This document shows, piece after piece, positions 55,115 to 64,000 of a DNA stretch of 64,000 bases. The translations under genes were made by a program, and so were the position numbers. The DNA is from an uncultured Prochlorococcus sp. GTDB taxonomy: Bacteria > Cyanobacteriota > Cyanobacteriia > PCC-6307 > Cyanobiaceae. The DNA lies in contig CACJAC010000002.1 of assembly GCA_902591275.1 (NCBI GenBank), forward strand, positions 1-64,000, given 5' to 3'. The first letter of the stretch is position 1, and each line of letters begins with the position of its first letter. The notes below the pieces were generated by a model. It was given only the letters and a program-made list of their open reading frames with translations, searched no databases and was not told where the DNA came from.

Positions 55115-56917
55115 TTGAAAGGCATTGCGATAGGTCTATCTAATAATTCAAAAGAAATTTTAAAAAGGCTTAAAAAAACCGAATTTGTCAAAGACATATA
55201 TATTGCGGGTTCTTCAAAAGAGGATGAAAAGGAAAATGAACTTATTCAAGTACAAAAACCTAGAGAAATATTACTAAAAAAATGGTCGAAGATAGATTTA
55301 ATAATTTTTATAGGCTCAATTGCTGCATCAATACGCATAATAAATCCATTTTTAACCTCTAAAGATCAAGATCCAGGAGTAATAGTTATAGATAACAAAT
55401 GTTCCAAGATAGTTCCATTAATTGGCTTACATCAGTCAAATACGCAAAATATTTCATGTCAAATTGCTAATTTACTTGGTGGCGAAATAATTGAAACTAA
55501 TAATTCCAATGATCAAAGATTCTTACATCTTGATGCATTTGGGAATCAATGGGGTTGGGAAAGATCTGGCAACATAAAGGATTGGTCAAAACTTGTAATT
55601 AAACAAGCTAAGAACGAAGAAATATTTTGCAAACAATTATCTGGTAATACCTTATGGAAAAATTCAGAATCAGGGGAGATTATTAATCAAATTAATAAAA
55701 AAGAAATTGAAAAACCAGATTCAACATTTCATGTGAGTATATTCGAAAATCATAAAACAACTTGGCACCCTCCCGTATTATGGATTGGCATTGGATGTGA
55801 GAGAAATACAAGCAAAGTATTAATAGCCAATTCTTTAAATAATTTATTGGCGTCTAGCAATTTATCCAAGTATTCAATTGCAGGACTTGCAACGGTTGAT
55901 ATTAAAAAAGATGAGAAAGGAATTATAGAACTTGCTGAAGAAAAAAACTTGCCTATAAAGTTTTTTAGTAAAGAAGATCTTTCAACAAAAATTGTTCCAA
56001 ATCCTTCAATTGTTGTAGAAAATGAAATTGGTACCCCTTCTGTAGCGGAAGCCTCTTGCTTACTCGCAGCAGGAGAAGATTCAAAATTATTAAAAGAAAA
56101 AAGAATTTTTAAAAATCAATCTGGGGCAGTAACTATTGCTGTAGCAGAATCAAGTAATCAATATAATCCAACCCATGGAGAAATACATATTATTGGAAGT
56201 GGGCCTGGTGATATCTCCTTCCTAACCAGTAATGCAAAAAAAGCACTTTCCAGATGTACTGTGTGGATCGGATACAAGATGTATTTAGATTTAATTAAGT
56301 CCTTAAAAAGGAGTGACCAAGTTTTAATTGAAAGTAAACTTACTGAAGAAAAAGAGAGATGCAATAAAGCAATTAAACTAGCTGAGGAAGGAATAAAAGT
56401 GGCTTTAATTTCTTCAGGTGAATCTGGATTTTATGGCATGGCAGGTTTACTTTTAGAATTACTCCAAAAAATCAAAAAAGAATATAGACCTTACTTTGAA
56501 GTACATCCAGGGATAAGTAGTGTTCAATTAGCGGCTGCGATTAGTGGCGCACCACTAATGAATGACTTTTGTTCAATTAGCTTAAGTGATAAGTTAACTC
56601 CCTGGTCATTAATAGAAAAAAGAATTAAAGGAGCTCTTCTAGGTGACTTTGTTATAGCTTTATTTAATCCTCAATCTATTGAGAGAAATTGGCAGCTAAA
56701 AACTGTAATAGATCAATGTCTAAAATCTAGGCCATGTAATACTCCCGTTTTAATAGCTAGACAAGTAGGTAGAGAAAATCAATCAAAAAAATTTTTCACT
56801 TTAAACACTATCCCTTTCAAAGAAATAGATATGTTATCAATAATAATTATTGGCAATTCTCAAACCACATTAATAGATGAAATATTTCTTACTCCAAGAG
56901 GATATTTACAAAATTAA
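55115..56917 (+). CDS. cobJ: CbiG-CbiH/CobJ fusion (cobalt-precorrin 5A hydrolase + precorrin-3B C17-methyltransferase)
   Basis: 600 aa; CbiG-like N-terminus (VLWIGIGCERNTS, NEIGTPSVAEASCLLAAG) followed by SAM-methylase IHIIGSGPGDISFLT; TTG start. Confidence 0.87.
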   Translation: MKGIAIGLSNNSKEILKRLKKTEFVKDIYIAGSSKEDEKENELIQVQKPREILLKKWSKIDLIIFIGSIAASIRIINPFLTSKDQDPGVIVIDNKCSKIVPLIGLHQSNTQNISCQIANLLGGEIIETNNSNDQRFLHLDAFGNQWGWERSGNIKDWSKLVIKQAKNEEIFCKQLSGNTLWKNSESGEIINQINKKEIEKPDSTFHVSIFENHKTTWHPPVLWIGIGCERNTSKVLIANSLNNLLASSNLSKYSIAGLATVDIKKDEKGIIELAEEKNLPIKFFSKEDLSTKIVPNPSIVVENEIGTPSVAEASCLLAAGEDSKLLKEKRIFKNQSGAVTIAVAESSNQYNPTHGEIHIIGSGPGDISFLTSNAKKALSRCTVWIGYKMYLDLIKSLKRSDQVLIESKLTEEKERCNKAIKLAEEGIKVALISSGESGFYGMAGLLLELLQKIKKEYRPYFEVHPGISSVQLAAAISGAPLMNDFCSISLSDKLTPWSLIEKRIKGALLGDFVIALFNPQSIERNWQLKTVIDQCLKSRPCNTPVLIARQVGRENQSKKFFTLNTIPFKEIDMLSIIIIGNSQTTLIDEIFLTPRGYLQN

Positions 56918-57005
56918 GTTTAGGTAATTAATAAATTATGAATAGATTTTTTTTGCTTTTTTTTAATAAGAATACTAATCTTTTATAAAGGATTAAGAAA
57001 ATTCA

Positions 57006-57794
57006 TTGAAAAATATTGGTTTAATTTTATTTGATATAGATGGTGTAATACGAAGTGTAGAGAATAGTTATAGACTTTCATTAAAAAAAACAGTCTACAA
57101 ATTTACCGGATGGGAGCCAAGTTATATAGATATTGATAATGCCAAAAATGAAGGAATCTGGAACAATGACTGGGATTTGAGTTTGGAGTTTATAAAAAGA
57201 TTTAAAAAAAAAGGCAACCTTAACATTGAAATACCTACAAGAGAGGACATAGTTAAATGTTTTGAAAAATTCTATTTTGGAGGCAATCCAAATGAAGATA
57301 GCAAATATTGGTCTGGATTAATAACAAATGAAGAGTTGTTAGTTGATAAAAAGTTTTTTGATTTATTAGAAAGCAATGGAATAATTTGGGGTTTTGTAAG
57401 TGGCGCAGAGTCTGCCTCGGCAAAATTTGTTTTAGAAAAAAGACTTGGACTAAAATCACCACCATTAATATCTATGGGAGATGCGCCGGACAAGCCTGAT
57501 CCAAATGGGTTTATTAACTTATCCAAAAAACTTCTTGGAAATAAACTTGGCTCATCAAATATTCCCATTGGATATGTAGGAGATACTATTGCAGATATAA
57601 AGACAGTAATAAATGCTAAAAAAGAAATACCATCTCAGAAATTCATAAGTATTGGAATAGCTCCTCCTCATTTACATTCAAAATCCCGATTAAATGAACG
57701 TAATTCATACGAGAAAAATCTAAAAGATGCAGGTGCTGACTTAATTTTAAATTCTATTAATGATCTAAAGTCTATTAAACTTGACCTATTATAA
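57006..57794 (+). CDS. HAD-superfamily hydrolase
   Basis: 262 aa, LILFDIDGVIRSV and GYVGDTIADI; TTG start. Confidence 0.82.
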   Translation: MKNIGLILFDIDGVIRSVENSYRLSLKKTVYKFTGWEPSYIDIDNAKNEGIWNNDWDLSLEFIKRFKKKGNLNIEIPTREDIVKCFEKFYFGGNPNEDSKYWSGLITNEELLVDKKFFDLLESNGIIWGFVSGAESASAKFVLEKRLGLKSPPLISMGDAPDKPDPNGFINLSKKLLGNKLGSSNIPIGYVGDTIADIKTVINAKKEIPSQKFISIGIAPPHLHSKSRLNERNSYEKNLKDAGADLILNSINDLKSIKLDLL

Positions 57795-57828
57795 AAAATA
57801 CAACTTATAAATTATTTCCTAATTAAGT

Positions 57829-58048
57829 ACGGAGAGGGAGTCGAAGGACCCGAATCCTAATGACTGGCTCTGACTCTCTTAAACGAACTTTTGGGTAGAG
57901 ATAAAGATAATTGTCCCCTTGATTGTCCCCCAATTATCTGAAACTTCGTGGTATCTTACGAATAATCTTGATCTCTCCAAAACTACCACATGGTAGCTAT
58001 AGCATGGTGTTTAGACGGTATATGATCTTCTCTAATCTCTATTAATAA
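57829..58048. other. Inverted-repeat-rich non-coding segment bounded by partial duplicate of tRNA-Ser 3' end (candidate integration scar or structured RNA)
   Basis: 12-bp direct repeat ACGGAGAGGGAG at 57829-57840 and 58048-58059; tandem TTGTCCCC at 57911 and 57923; multiple nested stems; higher G+C by eye than surrounding intergenic DNA. Confidence 0.6.
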
Positions 58049-58137
58049 CGGAGAGGGAGGGATTCGAACCCTCGACAAAAGTTACCTCCTGTAACTCCTT
58101 AGCAGGGAGCCGCTTTCAACCACTCAGCCACCTCTCC
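58049..58137 (-). tRNA. tRNA-Ser (GCT)
   Basis: Minus strand GGAGAGGTGGCTGAGTGGTTGAAAGCGGCTCCCTGCTAAGGAG...GGGTTCGAATCCCTCCCTCTCCG; long variable arm (GTTACAGGAGGTAAC); acceptor GGAGAGG/CCTCTCC. Confidence 0.95.
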
Positions 58138-58198
58138 AGTTCTTATACATTATCAATTTTTATGCAAACATTCAAAATTTTTTATTTAATCGAAATGT

Positions 58199-59398
58199 CT
58201 AATCAACATGAACTTTGGGTAATCTATTTTTAAAAGAACAAAGAATTTCCCAAGGAATAGTATTAGATTCTCTTGCCCAATCAAGAGGAGAAATTGTTTT
58301 ATCTCCATCAGATCCTAGTAATACCATTGTAGTACCAACTTTAATTTCATTCGAATCTGTTATGTCTACCATCATTTGGTCCATAGTTATAGATCCAACT
58401 TGAGGATAAAATTTATTATTATTAATAACGTTTATCTTGCCTGAAAGATTTCTTGGCACACCATCTGCATAACCAATACTTAATACAGCTAACTTAGTTT
58501 TTCTATGACTTACAAATTTGCCTCCATAACTTACACTTACACCTTTATCAATAGTTCTTATAAAAGCAACTTTGACCTTCAAAGATAAAGCTGGTTTAAG
58601 CAATAAATTTTTATTTAATTTTGATAAAGGTTTATATCCATACATAGATAATCCAACACGTACCATATGAAAATGGAAATTTTTATCAAGAAGCATTCCC
58701 GCTGAATTAGCCAAATGAATCTTGATATTTTTATTTCTATCAACATTAATTTGCTTTAATAATTCCTGAAACTTCTGCCTTTGTAATTGTGTAATACTTT
58801 TTGGATCTAATGAGTTTAGTTCATCAGCAGATGATAAATGACTATATATTCCCTCAATAGAAATATTGTCAAAAGACTGGATGTTTTCAAATTGCTGAAC
58901 AAATTGATTGTATTCGAATCCTAATCTTGACATTCCTGTATCAACTTTAAGATGTAATGGAAATTTCATTCCAAAGTGCTTACCAATGTTATTGCAAATT
59001 AAACATTCTCTTATACTGCTGATAGTTGGCATAAGATCATTTTTAAAACAAATAATTAGATCCCTTTTCGTATAAAGATTTCCTAGGATAAGTATTGGTT
59101 TTTTAACTCCTGAAGAACGAAGCTTAATGCCTTCATTTAATGTGGCAACACCTAATTGAGATGCTCCACCTTTGATAGCATACTCTGATACTAATTTCGC
59201 ATCATGTCCATATCCATCAGCTTTAACGACTGCCATAAATTGACAATTTTTACTTAATTTTGATCTTAACTGTCTAACGTTTGTTTCTATTGCTTTACCT
59301 TTAACTTCAATCCATGCTCTTTGTTTTAGATCTATATCTTTTTCAAAAATTGGAAATTTGTCAAAATTAAATACCTGATTTGTTTGACTATTTTGCAT
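58199..59398 (-). CDS. alr: alanine racemase
   Basis: 399 aa, FMAVVKADGYGHDA PLP lysine motif. Confidence 0.94.
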   Translation of the reverse strand: MQNSQTNQVFNFDKFPIFEKDIDLKQRAWIEVKGKAIETNVRQLRSKLSKNCQFMAVVKADGYGHDAKLVSEYAIKGGASQLGVATLNEGIKLRSSGVKKPILILGNLYTKRDLIICFKNDLMPTISSIRECLICNNIGKHFGMKFPLHLKVDTGMSRLGFEYNQFVQQFENIQSFDNISIEGIYSHLSSADELNSLDPKSITQLQRQKFQELLKQINVDRNKNIKIHLANSAGMLLDKNFHFHMVRVGLSMYGYKPLSKLNKNLLLKPALSLKVKVAFIRTIDKGVSVSYGGKFVSHRKTKLAVLSIGYADGVPRNLSGKINVINNNKFYPQVGSITMDQMMVDITDSNEIKVGTTMVLLGSDGDKTISPLDWARESNTIPWEILCSFKNRLPKVHVD

Positions 59399-59466
59399 TA
59401 ACTTTGCACAAATAGATGCGTTTAAAGAAATATACAGTTAGCATGACATGTAAATTGTATTTTGGC

Positions 59467-59973
59467 ATGGGCCAGACTCTAGTTTTAAATGCATCTTATG
59501 AACCTTTAAACATCACTTCTTGGCGAAGAGCAGTAATTTTGATGATTAAAGGTAAAGCAGAAAGCTTAGAGGAGGATAAAACATATTCAATTCATAGCGG
59601 GAAAAAGTTGCCGACAGTTATAAGACTTCGTTACTACGTCAAAGTTCCTTTTAGAGAGGTTTCTTTAACAAGAAAAAATATTCTTCTGAGAGATAATAAT
59701 TCTTGCCAATACTGTAACTATAGGGGGAGTGACCTATCAATAGATCATGTTTTACCGAGAAGCAGAGGTGGAACAGATAACTGGGAAAATGTTACTACAG
59801 CGTGTCTTAGATGTAATGTACAAAAAGGTAATCGAACCCCCGAAGAGGCGAATATGCCCTTGAAACGTAAGCCTTATCGTCCATTAAGTAATCTAAATTT
59901 TGAAGCTACAAGACAAATTGACTCTGGCAGGCATAAAGAATGGAGTAAATACGTAATAGGGGTTGCAATCTAA
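59467..59973 (+). CDS. HNH endonuclease
   Basis: CQYCNYRGSDLSIDHVLPRSRGGTDNWENVTTACLRCNVQKGNRT; start MGQTLVLNASYEPL more likely than track start 59416. Confidence 0.88.
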   Translation: MGQTLVLNASYEPLNITSWRRAVILMIKGKAESLEEDKTYSIHSGKKLPTVIRLRYYVKVPFREVSLTRKNILLRDNNSCQYCNYRGSDLSIDHVLPRSRGGTDNWENVTTACLRCNVQKGNRTPEEANMPLKRKPYRPLSNLNFEATRQIDSGRHKEWSKYVIGVAI

Positions 59974-59983
59974 TAAAAAAATC

Positions 59984-61078
59984 TTAATTTACTTCTTTAT
60001 TAAAATCTTCCATCATTCTTTTTTGTTCTTGCGCTATGCATGCATTAATAACTTCTTCTAATTGACCAGAAAGAATTGGCTCAAGAGAAAAATTGGAACC
60101 TAATCTATGATCAGTTGTCCTGTTATCTTTAAAATTGTAAGTTCTGATTTTTTCACTTCTATCGCCTGTTCCAACCTGGGAAAGCCTTTGTGATCTCTCT
60201 TTTGCATTGGCTTCTTTTAATTGAATTTCATATAATTTAGCTCTTAAAATCTCCATTGCTCGTTCGCGATTTTGCAGTTGAGATCTCTCTTGAGTACAAA
60301 AAACTCTTATCCCTGTAGGCTTATGGAGAAGATCAATCGCTGTCTCTACCTTATTAACATTTTGTCCACCTGCACCTCCTGATCTTGCTGTGCCAACTTC
60401 TAGATCTGTTGGATCAATCTTAACCTCTACAGGATCAGCCTCAGGCATGACAGCCACTGTAGCAGTAGAGGTATGAACTCTACCTTGCGATTCAGTAGCA
60501 GGAACTCTTTGGACTCTGTGTACACCAGCCTCAAATTTAAGTTGACTATATACAGAATCTCCCTTAACAGAAATAACTAACTCCTTGAATCCTCCCATAT
60601 CTGACTCGGAAGCACTAACAGGTTTAACAGACCATCCAATTTTTTGTCCATATCTTTCATACATTCTTGCCAAATCACCCGCCCATATACAAGCCTCGTT
60701 ACCTCCAGCACCGGCTCTGATTTCTAACATTACACTTCTCTCATCTCTAGGATCTTTAGGCAATAAGGCAATTGTGGTTTTTTGAATCAGCTCATTCTTA
60801 CATTCCTCTAGAGTTATTAACTCCTCATTTATCAAAGACTCCATTTCTTTATCATTTCTATTTTCTTTTAGTAGATTTTTTGAATCTTCGATTTCTTTAT
60901 CAGTATTAAGTAACCTATTGAAATCAATTACTAAAGATTCCAATTTTGACCTTTCTCTTGCTATTGATTCTAATTTTTTTGGATCATTAGCTATATCAGG
61001 ATCTGCAAGCTGCACTTCCAAATTTTCAAAACTTTCTGCAGCAGTTTTCAACCTTGCAATTAATGTTGAGTATTCCAA
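59984..61078 (-). CDS. prfA: peptide chain release factor 1
   Basis: 364 aa, [15 protein letters not shown] and [17 protein letters not shown]. Confidence 0.97.
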   Translation of the reverse strand: MEYSTLIARLKTAAESFENLEVQLADPDIANDPKKLESIARERSKLESLVIDFNRLLNTDKEIEDSKNLLKENRNDKEMESLINEELITLEECKNELIQKTTIALLPKDPRDERSVMLEIRAGAGGNEACIWAGDLARMYERYGQKIGWSVKPVSASESDMGGFKELVISVKGDSVYSQLKFEAGVHRVQRVPATESQGRVHTSTATVAVMPEADPVEVKIDPTDLEVGTARSGGAGGQNVNKVETAIDLLHKPTGIRVFCTQERSQLQNRERAMEILRAKLYEIQLKEANAKERSQRLSQVGTGDRSEKIRTYNFKDNRTTDHRLGSNFSLEPILSGQLEEVINACIAQEQKRMMEDFNKEVN

Positions 61079-61106
61079 TTGAAAATATGCTTAATTTTTG
61101 TAAATT

Positions 61107-61367
61107 CTATTTTTTAGAATCTTTTTTTTCTTTTTGCTCTTTTGATGTAGCTGAATTAGCTGAGCCCATTCCATATTTTTTCATAAACCTATCAACCCTA
61201 CCTTCTGTATCAAGAATTTTCTGAGTTCCAGTGAAGAAGGGATGATTACCACTCCATACATCAACATGCAATTCAGGCTGCGTGGAGCCAGTAGTCATTA
61301 CAACTTCTCCGTTACAAATAACTTTTGCATCTGGATACCATTTTGGGTGTATTTCTGATTTTGGCAT
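61107..61367 (-). CDS. rpmE: 50S ribosomal protein L31
   Basis: 86 aa, MPKSEIHPKWYPDAKVICNGEVV...SGNHPFFTG. Confidence 0.95.
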   Translation of the reverse strand: MPKSEIHPKWYPDAKVICNGEVVMTTGSTQPELHVDVWSGNHPFFTGTQKILDTEGRVDRFMKKYGMGSANSATSKEQKEKKDSKK

Positions 61368-61380
61368 AATTTAAATTCCT

Positions 61381-61791
61381 TTAACGTTTAGAGAATTGAG
61401 GAGCTTTTCTTGCTTTTTTAAGACCATATTTTCTTCTTTCCTTAGCTCTAGGATCTCTACTCAGATGGCCTTCTGTTTTTAGAGGTTTCCTATTATCAGG
61501 AGATAATTCACAAAGTGCTCGAGCTGCACCTTGCTTTATAGCATCTGCTTGACCAGTCAATCCACCACCAAAAACATTTACCAAAATATCATAAGAATTT
61601 TCAAGGCCTAATGTTAGCAAAGGTGCTTTTATTGAATTTAAGTGAAGAGGATTAAAGTTTAAGTAATCATCTCCAGCACGACCATTAATTTTTATTAGTC
61701 CATTTCCTGGAATCAAGCGAACTCTAGCTACTGAAGTTTTTCTTCTTCCAGTTCCCCAATAAACAGCTTTGTTTTTTATTTGACTATTCAT
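61381..61791 (-). CDS. rpsI: 30S ribosomal protein S9
   Basis: 136 aa, [32 protein letters not shown]. Confidence 0.97.
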   Translation of the reverse strand: MNSQIKNKAVYWGTGRRKTSVARVRLIPGNGLIKINGRAGDDYLNFNPLHLNSIKAPLLTLGLENSYDILVNVFGGGLTGQADAIKQGAARALCELSPDNRKPLKTEGHLSRDPRAKERRKYGLKKARKAPQFSKR

Positions 61792-61800
61792 TTTGATAAG

Positions 61801-62232
61801 TTAACTATTTAATAATACAGGATTCTGAGCAGCATGAGGATGATCAGCACCTTTATAAACTTTTAGTTTTTTAAATTGCTGTCTACCTAAAGAGTTATGC
61901 GGCAGCATCCCTTTAACAGCTTGCTCTATGATTCTTTCAGGAATTCTTTCTTGTAAAGACTCAAATTTTTCAATTTTCATTCCTCCTGGTCTTCCAGAAT
62001 GTCTCCTGTACAATTTTTGTGATGCTTTTTTACCTGTTACCTCAACTTTTTCAGCATTTACTACAATGACAAAATCTCCAGTATCTAGATGAGGTGTGAA
62101 TGTTGGTTTATTCTTACCTCTTAATACAGTTGCAATTTCTGTAGCAAGTCTACCAAGCGTCTTATCTTTTGCGTCAACTAAAAACCAATTTCTTTCAATT
62201 GTTTCTAAAGATGGAGTAATTGTTTTATTCAT
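61801..62232 (-). CDS. rplM: 50S ribosomal protein L13
   Basis: 143 aa, [27 protein letters not shown]. Confidence 0.97.
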   Translation of the reverse strand: MNKTITPSLETIERNWFLVDAKDKTLGRLATEIATVLRGKNKPTFTPHLDTGDFVIVVNAEKVEVTGKKASQKLYRRHSGRPGGMKIEKFESLQERIPERIIEQAVKGMLPHNSLGRQQFKKLKVYKGADHPHAAQNPVLLNS

Positions 62233-62335
62233 TTACCAAATTTCTGCAAATAAGTTTAAATTCTACCTTATAGAAGGAATATTAAACAACAGTTTTGAAT
62301 GATTTACACAAAAAATTAGCTTAATTAAACCTCAC

Positions 62336-63142
62336 TTAAGAAAAACCCTTAATTAAAAATACAGGGAAAAAATCATTGTTATTAATCTTTTTAAAAACAT
62401 TTTCTTCATAAACTGCATTTACAAAACATAACCCCTTTGCTGGAGCAGATTCTTTAACATCATTTTTCTTCTTGTTTACCCATCTATCTGTAAAAATTTC
62501 TGGCGATATTTTGTTTTCTCCAACTAAAACTAGTTGACCAATAATTAAGCGGACCATTCCATATAGAAAACCTGTAGCTTTAATATCAACAAAAATTAAA
62601 TCTTCTACTCTTTTAATATCTATATTTTTTATTTTTGTAACTGAATTTGTTCTATTACTACCACTTTTCTGAAAAGCAAAAAAATCATGTTCTCCTATCA
62701 TTTTTCTGGATGCATTTAACATTAAAACTTCATCTAATACTTTTTGATATCTATGCCATGACCAATTATTGATGAACAAATTAGGGAATTTACTATTATT
62801 AATGACATATCGATAATGTCTATACATTGCTGAATAGCATGCATGCCAACTATCTTTAACCTCAACTGATTCCAAGATCCTAATTGTTGAGGGTAAAATA
62901 CTATTTAAGAGATCAGAATAACTATTTCCTGGAACAACATAATCAACATCAAAGTGTACTACTTGACCTGATGCATGAACTCCAGCATCAGTCCTTCCTG
63001 CTGCAAAAGTCTTTACTTTGTGATTTGTAATATTTAAGAGAGCTCTGTCTAAAATTTCTTGAACTGTAGTTGCATTTTTTTGTTTTTGCCAACCTGAATA
63101 ATGAGATCCATCATATTGGACTAATAAAGCTACCCTTTTCAA
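62336..63142 (-). CDS. truA: tRNA pseudouridine synthase A
   Basis: 268 aa, VQYDGSHYSGWQKQ, AGRTDAGVHASGQVVHF. Confidence 0.95.
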   Translation of the reverse strand: MKRVALLVQYDGSHYSGWQKQKNATTVQEILDRALLNITNHKVKTFAAGRTDAGVHASGQVVHFDVDYVVPGNSYSDLLNSILPSTIRILESVEVKDSWHACYSAMYRHYRYVINNSKFPNLFINNWSWHRYQKVLDEVLMLNASRKMIGEHDFFAFQKSGSNRTNSVTKIKNIDIKRVEDLIFVDIKATGFLYGMVRLIIGQLVLVGENKISPEIFTDRWVNKKKNDVKESAPAKGLCFVNAVYEENVFKKINNNDFFPVFLIKGFS

Positions 63143-63180
63143 AAGTTATTTTTTAGTAAAAACCCCTTTATTTTAATAGC

Positions 63181-63531
63181 TTAAACAAGCTCGATTATGG
63201 CCATCTGAGCGTTATCACCTTTTCTAGATACAGTTCTGACTATGCGTGTATAACCACCATTTCTGTCACCATATCTTTCCTTTGCTTTTTCAAATAATGA
63301 ATGAACTAATTTTTTATCATAAATATATCCAATAGCCCTTCTCCTAGAAGCCAAACTGCCATCTTTGGCGAGTGAAATCATTTTTTCAGCTTCATTTCTT
63401 AAAGCTTTTGCCCTAGCTTTTGTTGTCGTTACCCTACCTTCCCTAATTAATTGTGTAGTTAAACCTCTTAGAAGTGCTTTCCTCTGGTCAGCAGGTTTAC
63501 TTAATAATGGAATTCTAAGTTGGTGTCTCAT
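63181..63531 (-). CDS. rplQ: 50S ribosomal protein L17
   Basis: 116 aa, [24 protein letters not shown]. Confidence 0.97.
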   Translation of the reverse strand: MRHQLRIPLLSKPADQRKALLRGLTTQLIREGRVTTTKARAKALRNEAEKMISLAKDGSLASRRRAIGYIYDKKLVHSLFEKAKERYGDRNGGYTRIVRTVSRKGDNAQMAIIELV

Positions 63532-63545
63532 AGTCTTAAAAATTG

Positions 63546-64000
63546 TTAAACAGATGTTCTGCTTTGTGGGATAGAAATGCCTATCCGCTCGAGAGCTTCA
63601 ATAACCTCATCTGCAGATTTAGAGCCAAAGTTCTTAATTTCAAGAAGATCTTCATAGCTGAAGCCCATTAAATCCGAAACTGAGTTAACTTGAGCCCTTT
63701 TCAAACAATTATATGCTCTAACGGACAAATTTAGTTCCTCGAGGGGTATTTGAGCTTCCGGAGATGGTTCAGGTTCTTCAGGAATTTCTTCAACCATTGT
63801 GACAGTAGCGAGGGGCTGAAAGAGTTCTATTAACTGATTTGCAGCTTCAGCAATAGCATCATCAGGACTTGTTGAGCCATCTGTTACGACTTCCATTTTT
63901 AATCGTTCTCTTCCCGTTCCACCTTCTGCTACAGCAGTTTCATCAATCGTAAAATTCACTCTTTTCACTGGCATAAATACAGCATCTATTTGAAGTAAAT
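63546..64000 (-). CDS. rpoA: RNA polymerase subunit alpha, C-terminal part (truncated by window edge)
   Basis: Frame stays open to base 64000 ([20 protein letters not shown]...); alpha-[24 protein letters not shown]. Confidence 0.95.
   Translation of the reverse strand, partial: LLQIDAVFMPVKRVNFTIDETAVAEGGTGRERLKMEVVTDGSTSPDDAIAEAANQLIELFQPLATVTMVEEIPEEPEPSPEAQIPLEELNLSVRAYNCLKRAQVNSVSDLMGFSYEDLLEIKNFGSKSADEVIEALERIGISIPQSRTSV

Noticed and set aside
57829-58048. Possible tmRNA (ssrA), RNase P RNA or SRP RNA
   Set aside because: No tag-peptide reading frame, no GAGGAAAGTCC-type RNase P signature and no SRP tetraloop core seen; Infernal would be needed to exclude fully.
59467-59973. HNH endonuclease as a homing or restriction/defence nuclease
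   Set aside because: Stand-alone HNH proteins of this type are common in cyanobacterial core genomes; no methyltransferase, intron or intein context here.

Overview
The window is a 64 kb AT-rich cyanobacterial chromosome segment. Gene content and order point to a streamlined marine picocyanobacterium, most likely high-light Prochlorococcus. It carries split rpoB-rpoC1-rpoC2, psaA-psaB, psaI-psaL, an hli gene, rpsL-rpsG-fusA-tuf-rpsJ, rimP-nusA-ylxR-infB, ferredoxin-dependent glutamate synthase, dapL, a CbiG-CbiH fusion, and rpoA(partial)-rplQ-truA-rplM-rpsI-rpmE-prfA. Most of it is ordinary core genome. Three small genes missing from the ORF track were read by eye: hli, psaI and a short membrane peptide. 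Two tRNAs were also found: Thr-CGT and Ser-GCT. The places most worth a second look are: (1) a ~220 bp, inverted-repeat-rich, apparently non-coding segment directly 3' of tRNA-Ser, bounded by a second copy of the tRNA 3' end (integration scar or structured RNA); (2) a serine-recombinase-like protein whose expected catalytic Ser appears to be Thr, with a TTG start, a tightly linked small acidic companion ORF and an upstream inverted repeat; (3) a recent-looking 108-bp tandem duplication in the disordered N-terminal region of IF2; (4) a few leader or intercistronic hairpins. No CRISPR array, insertion sequence, prophage or obvious defence system was found.
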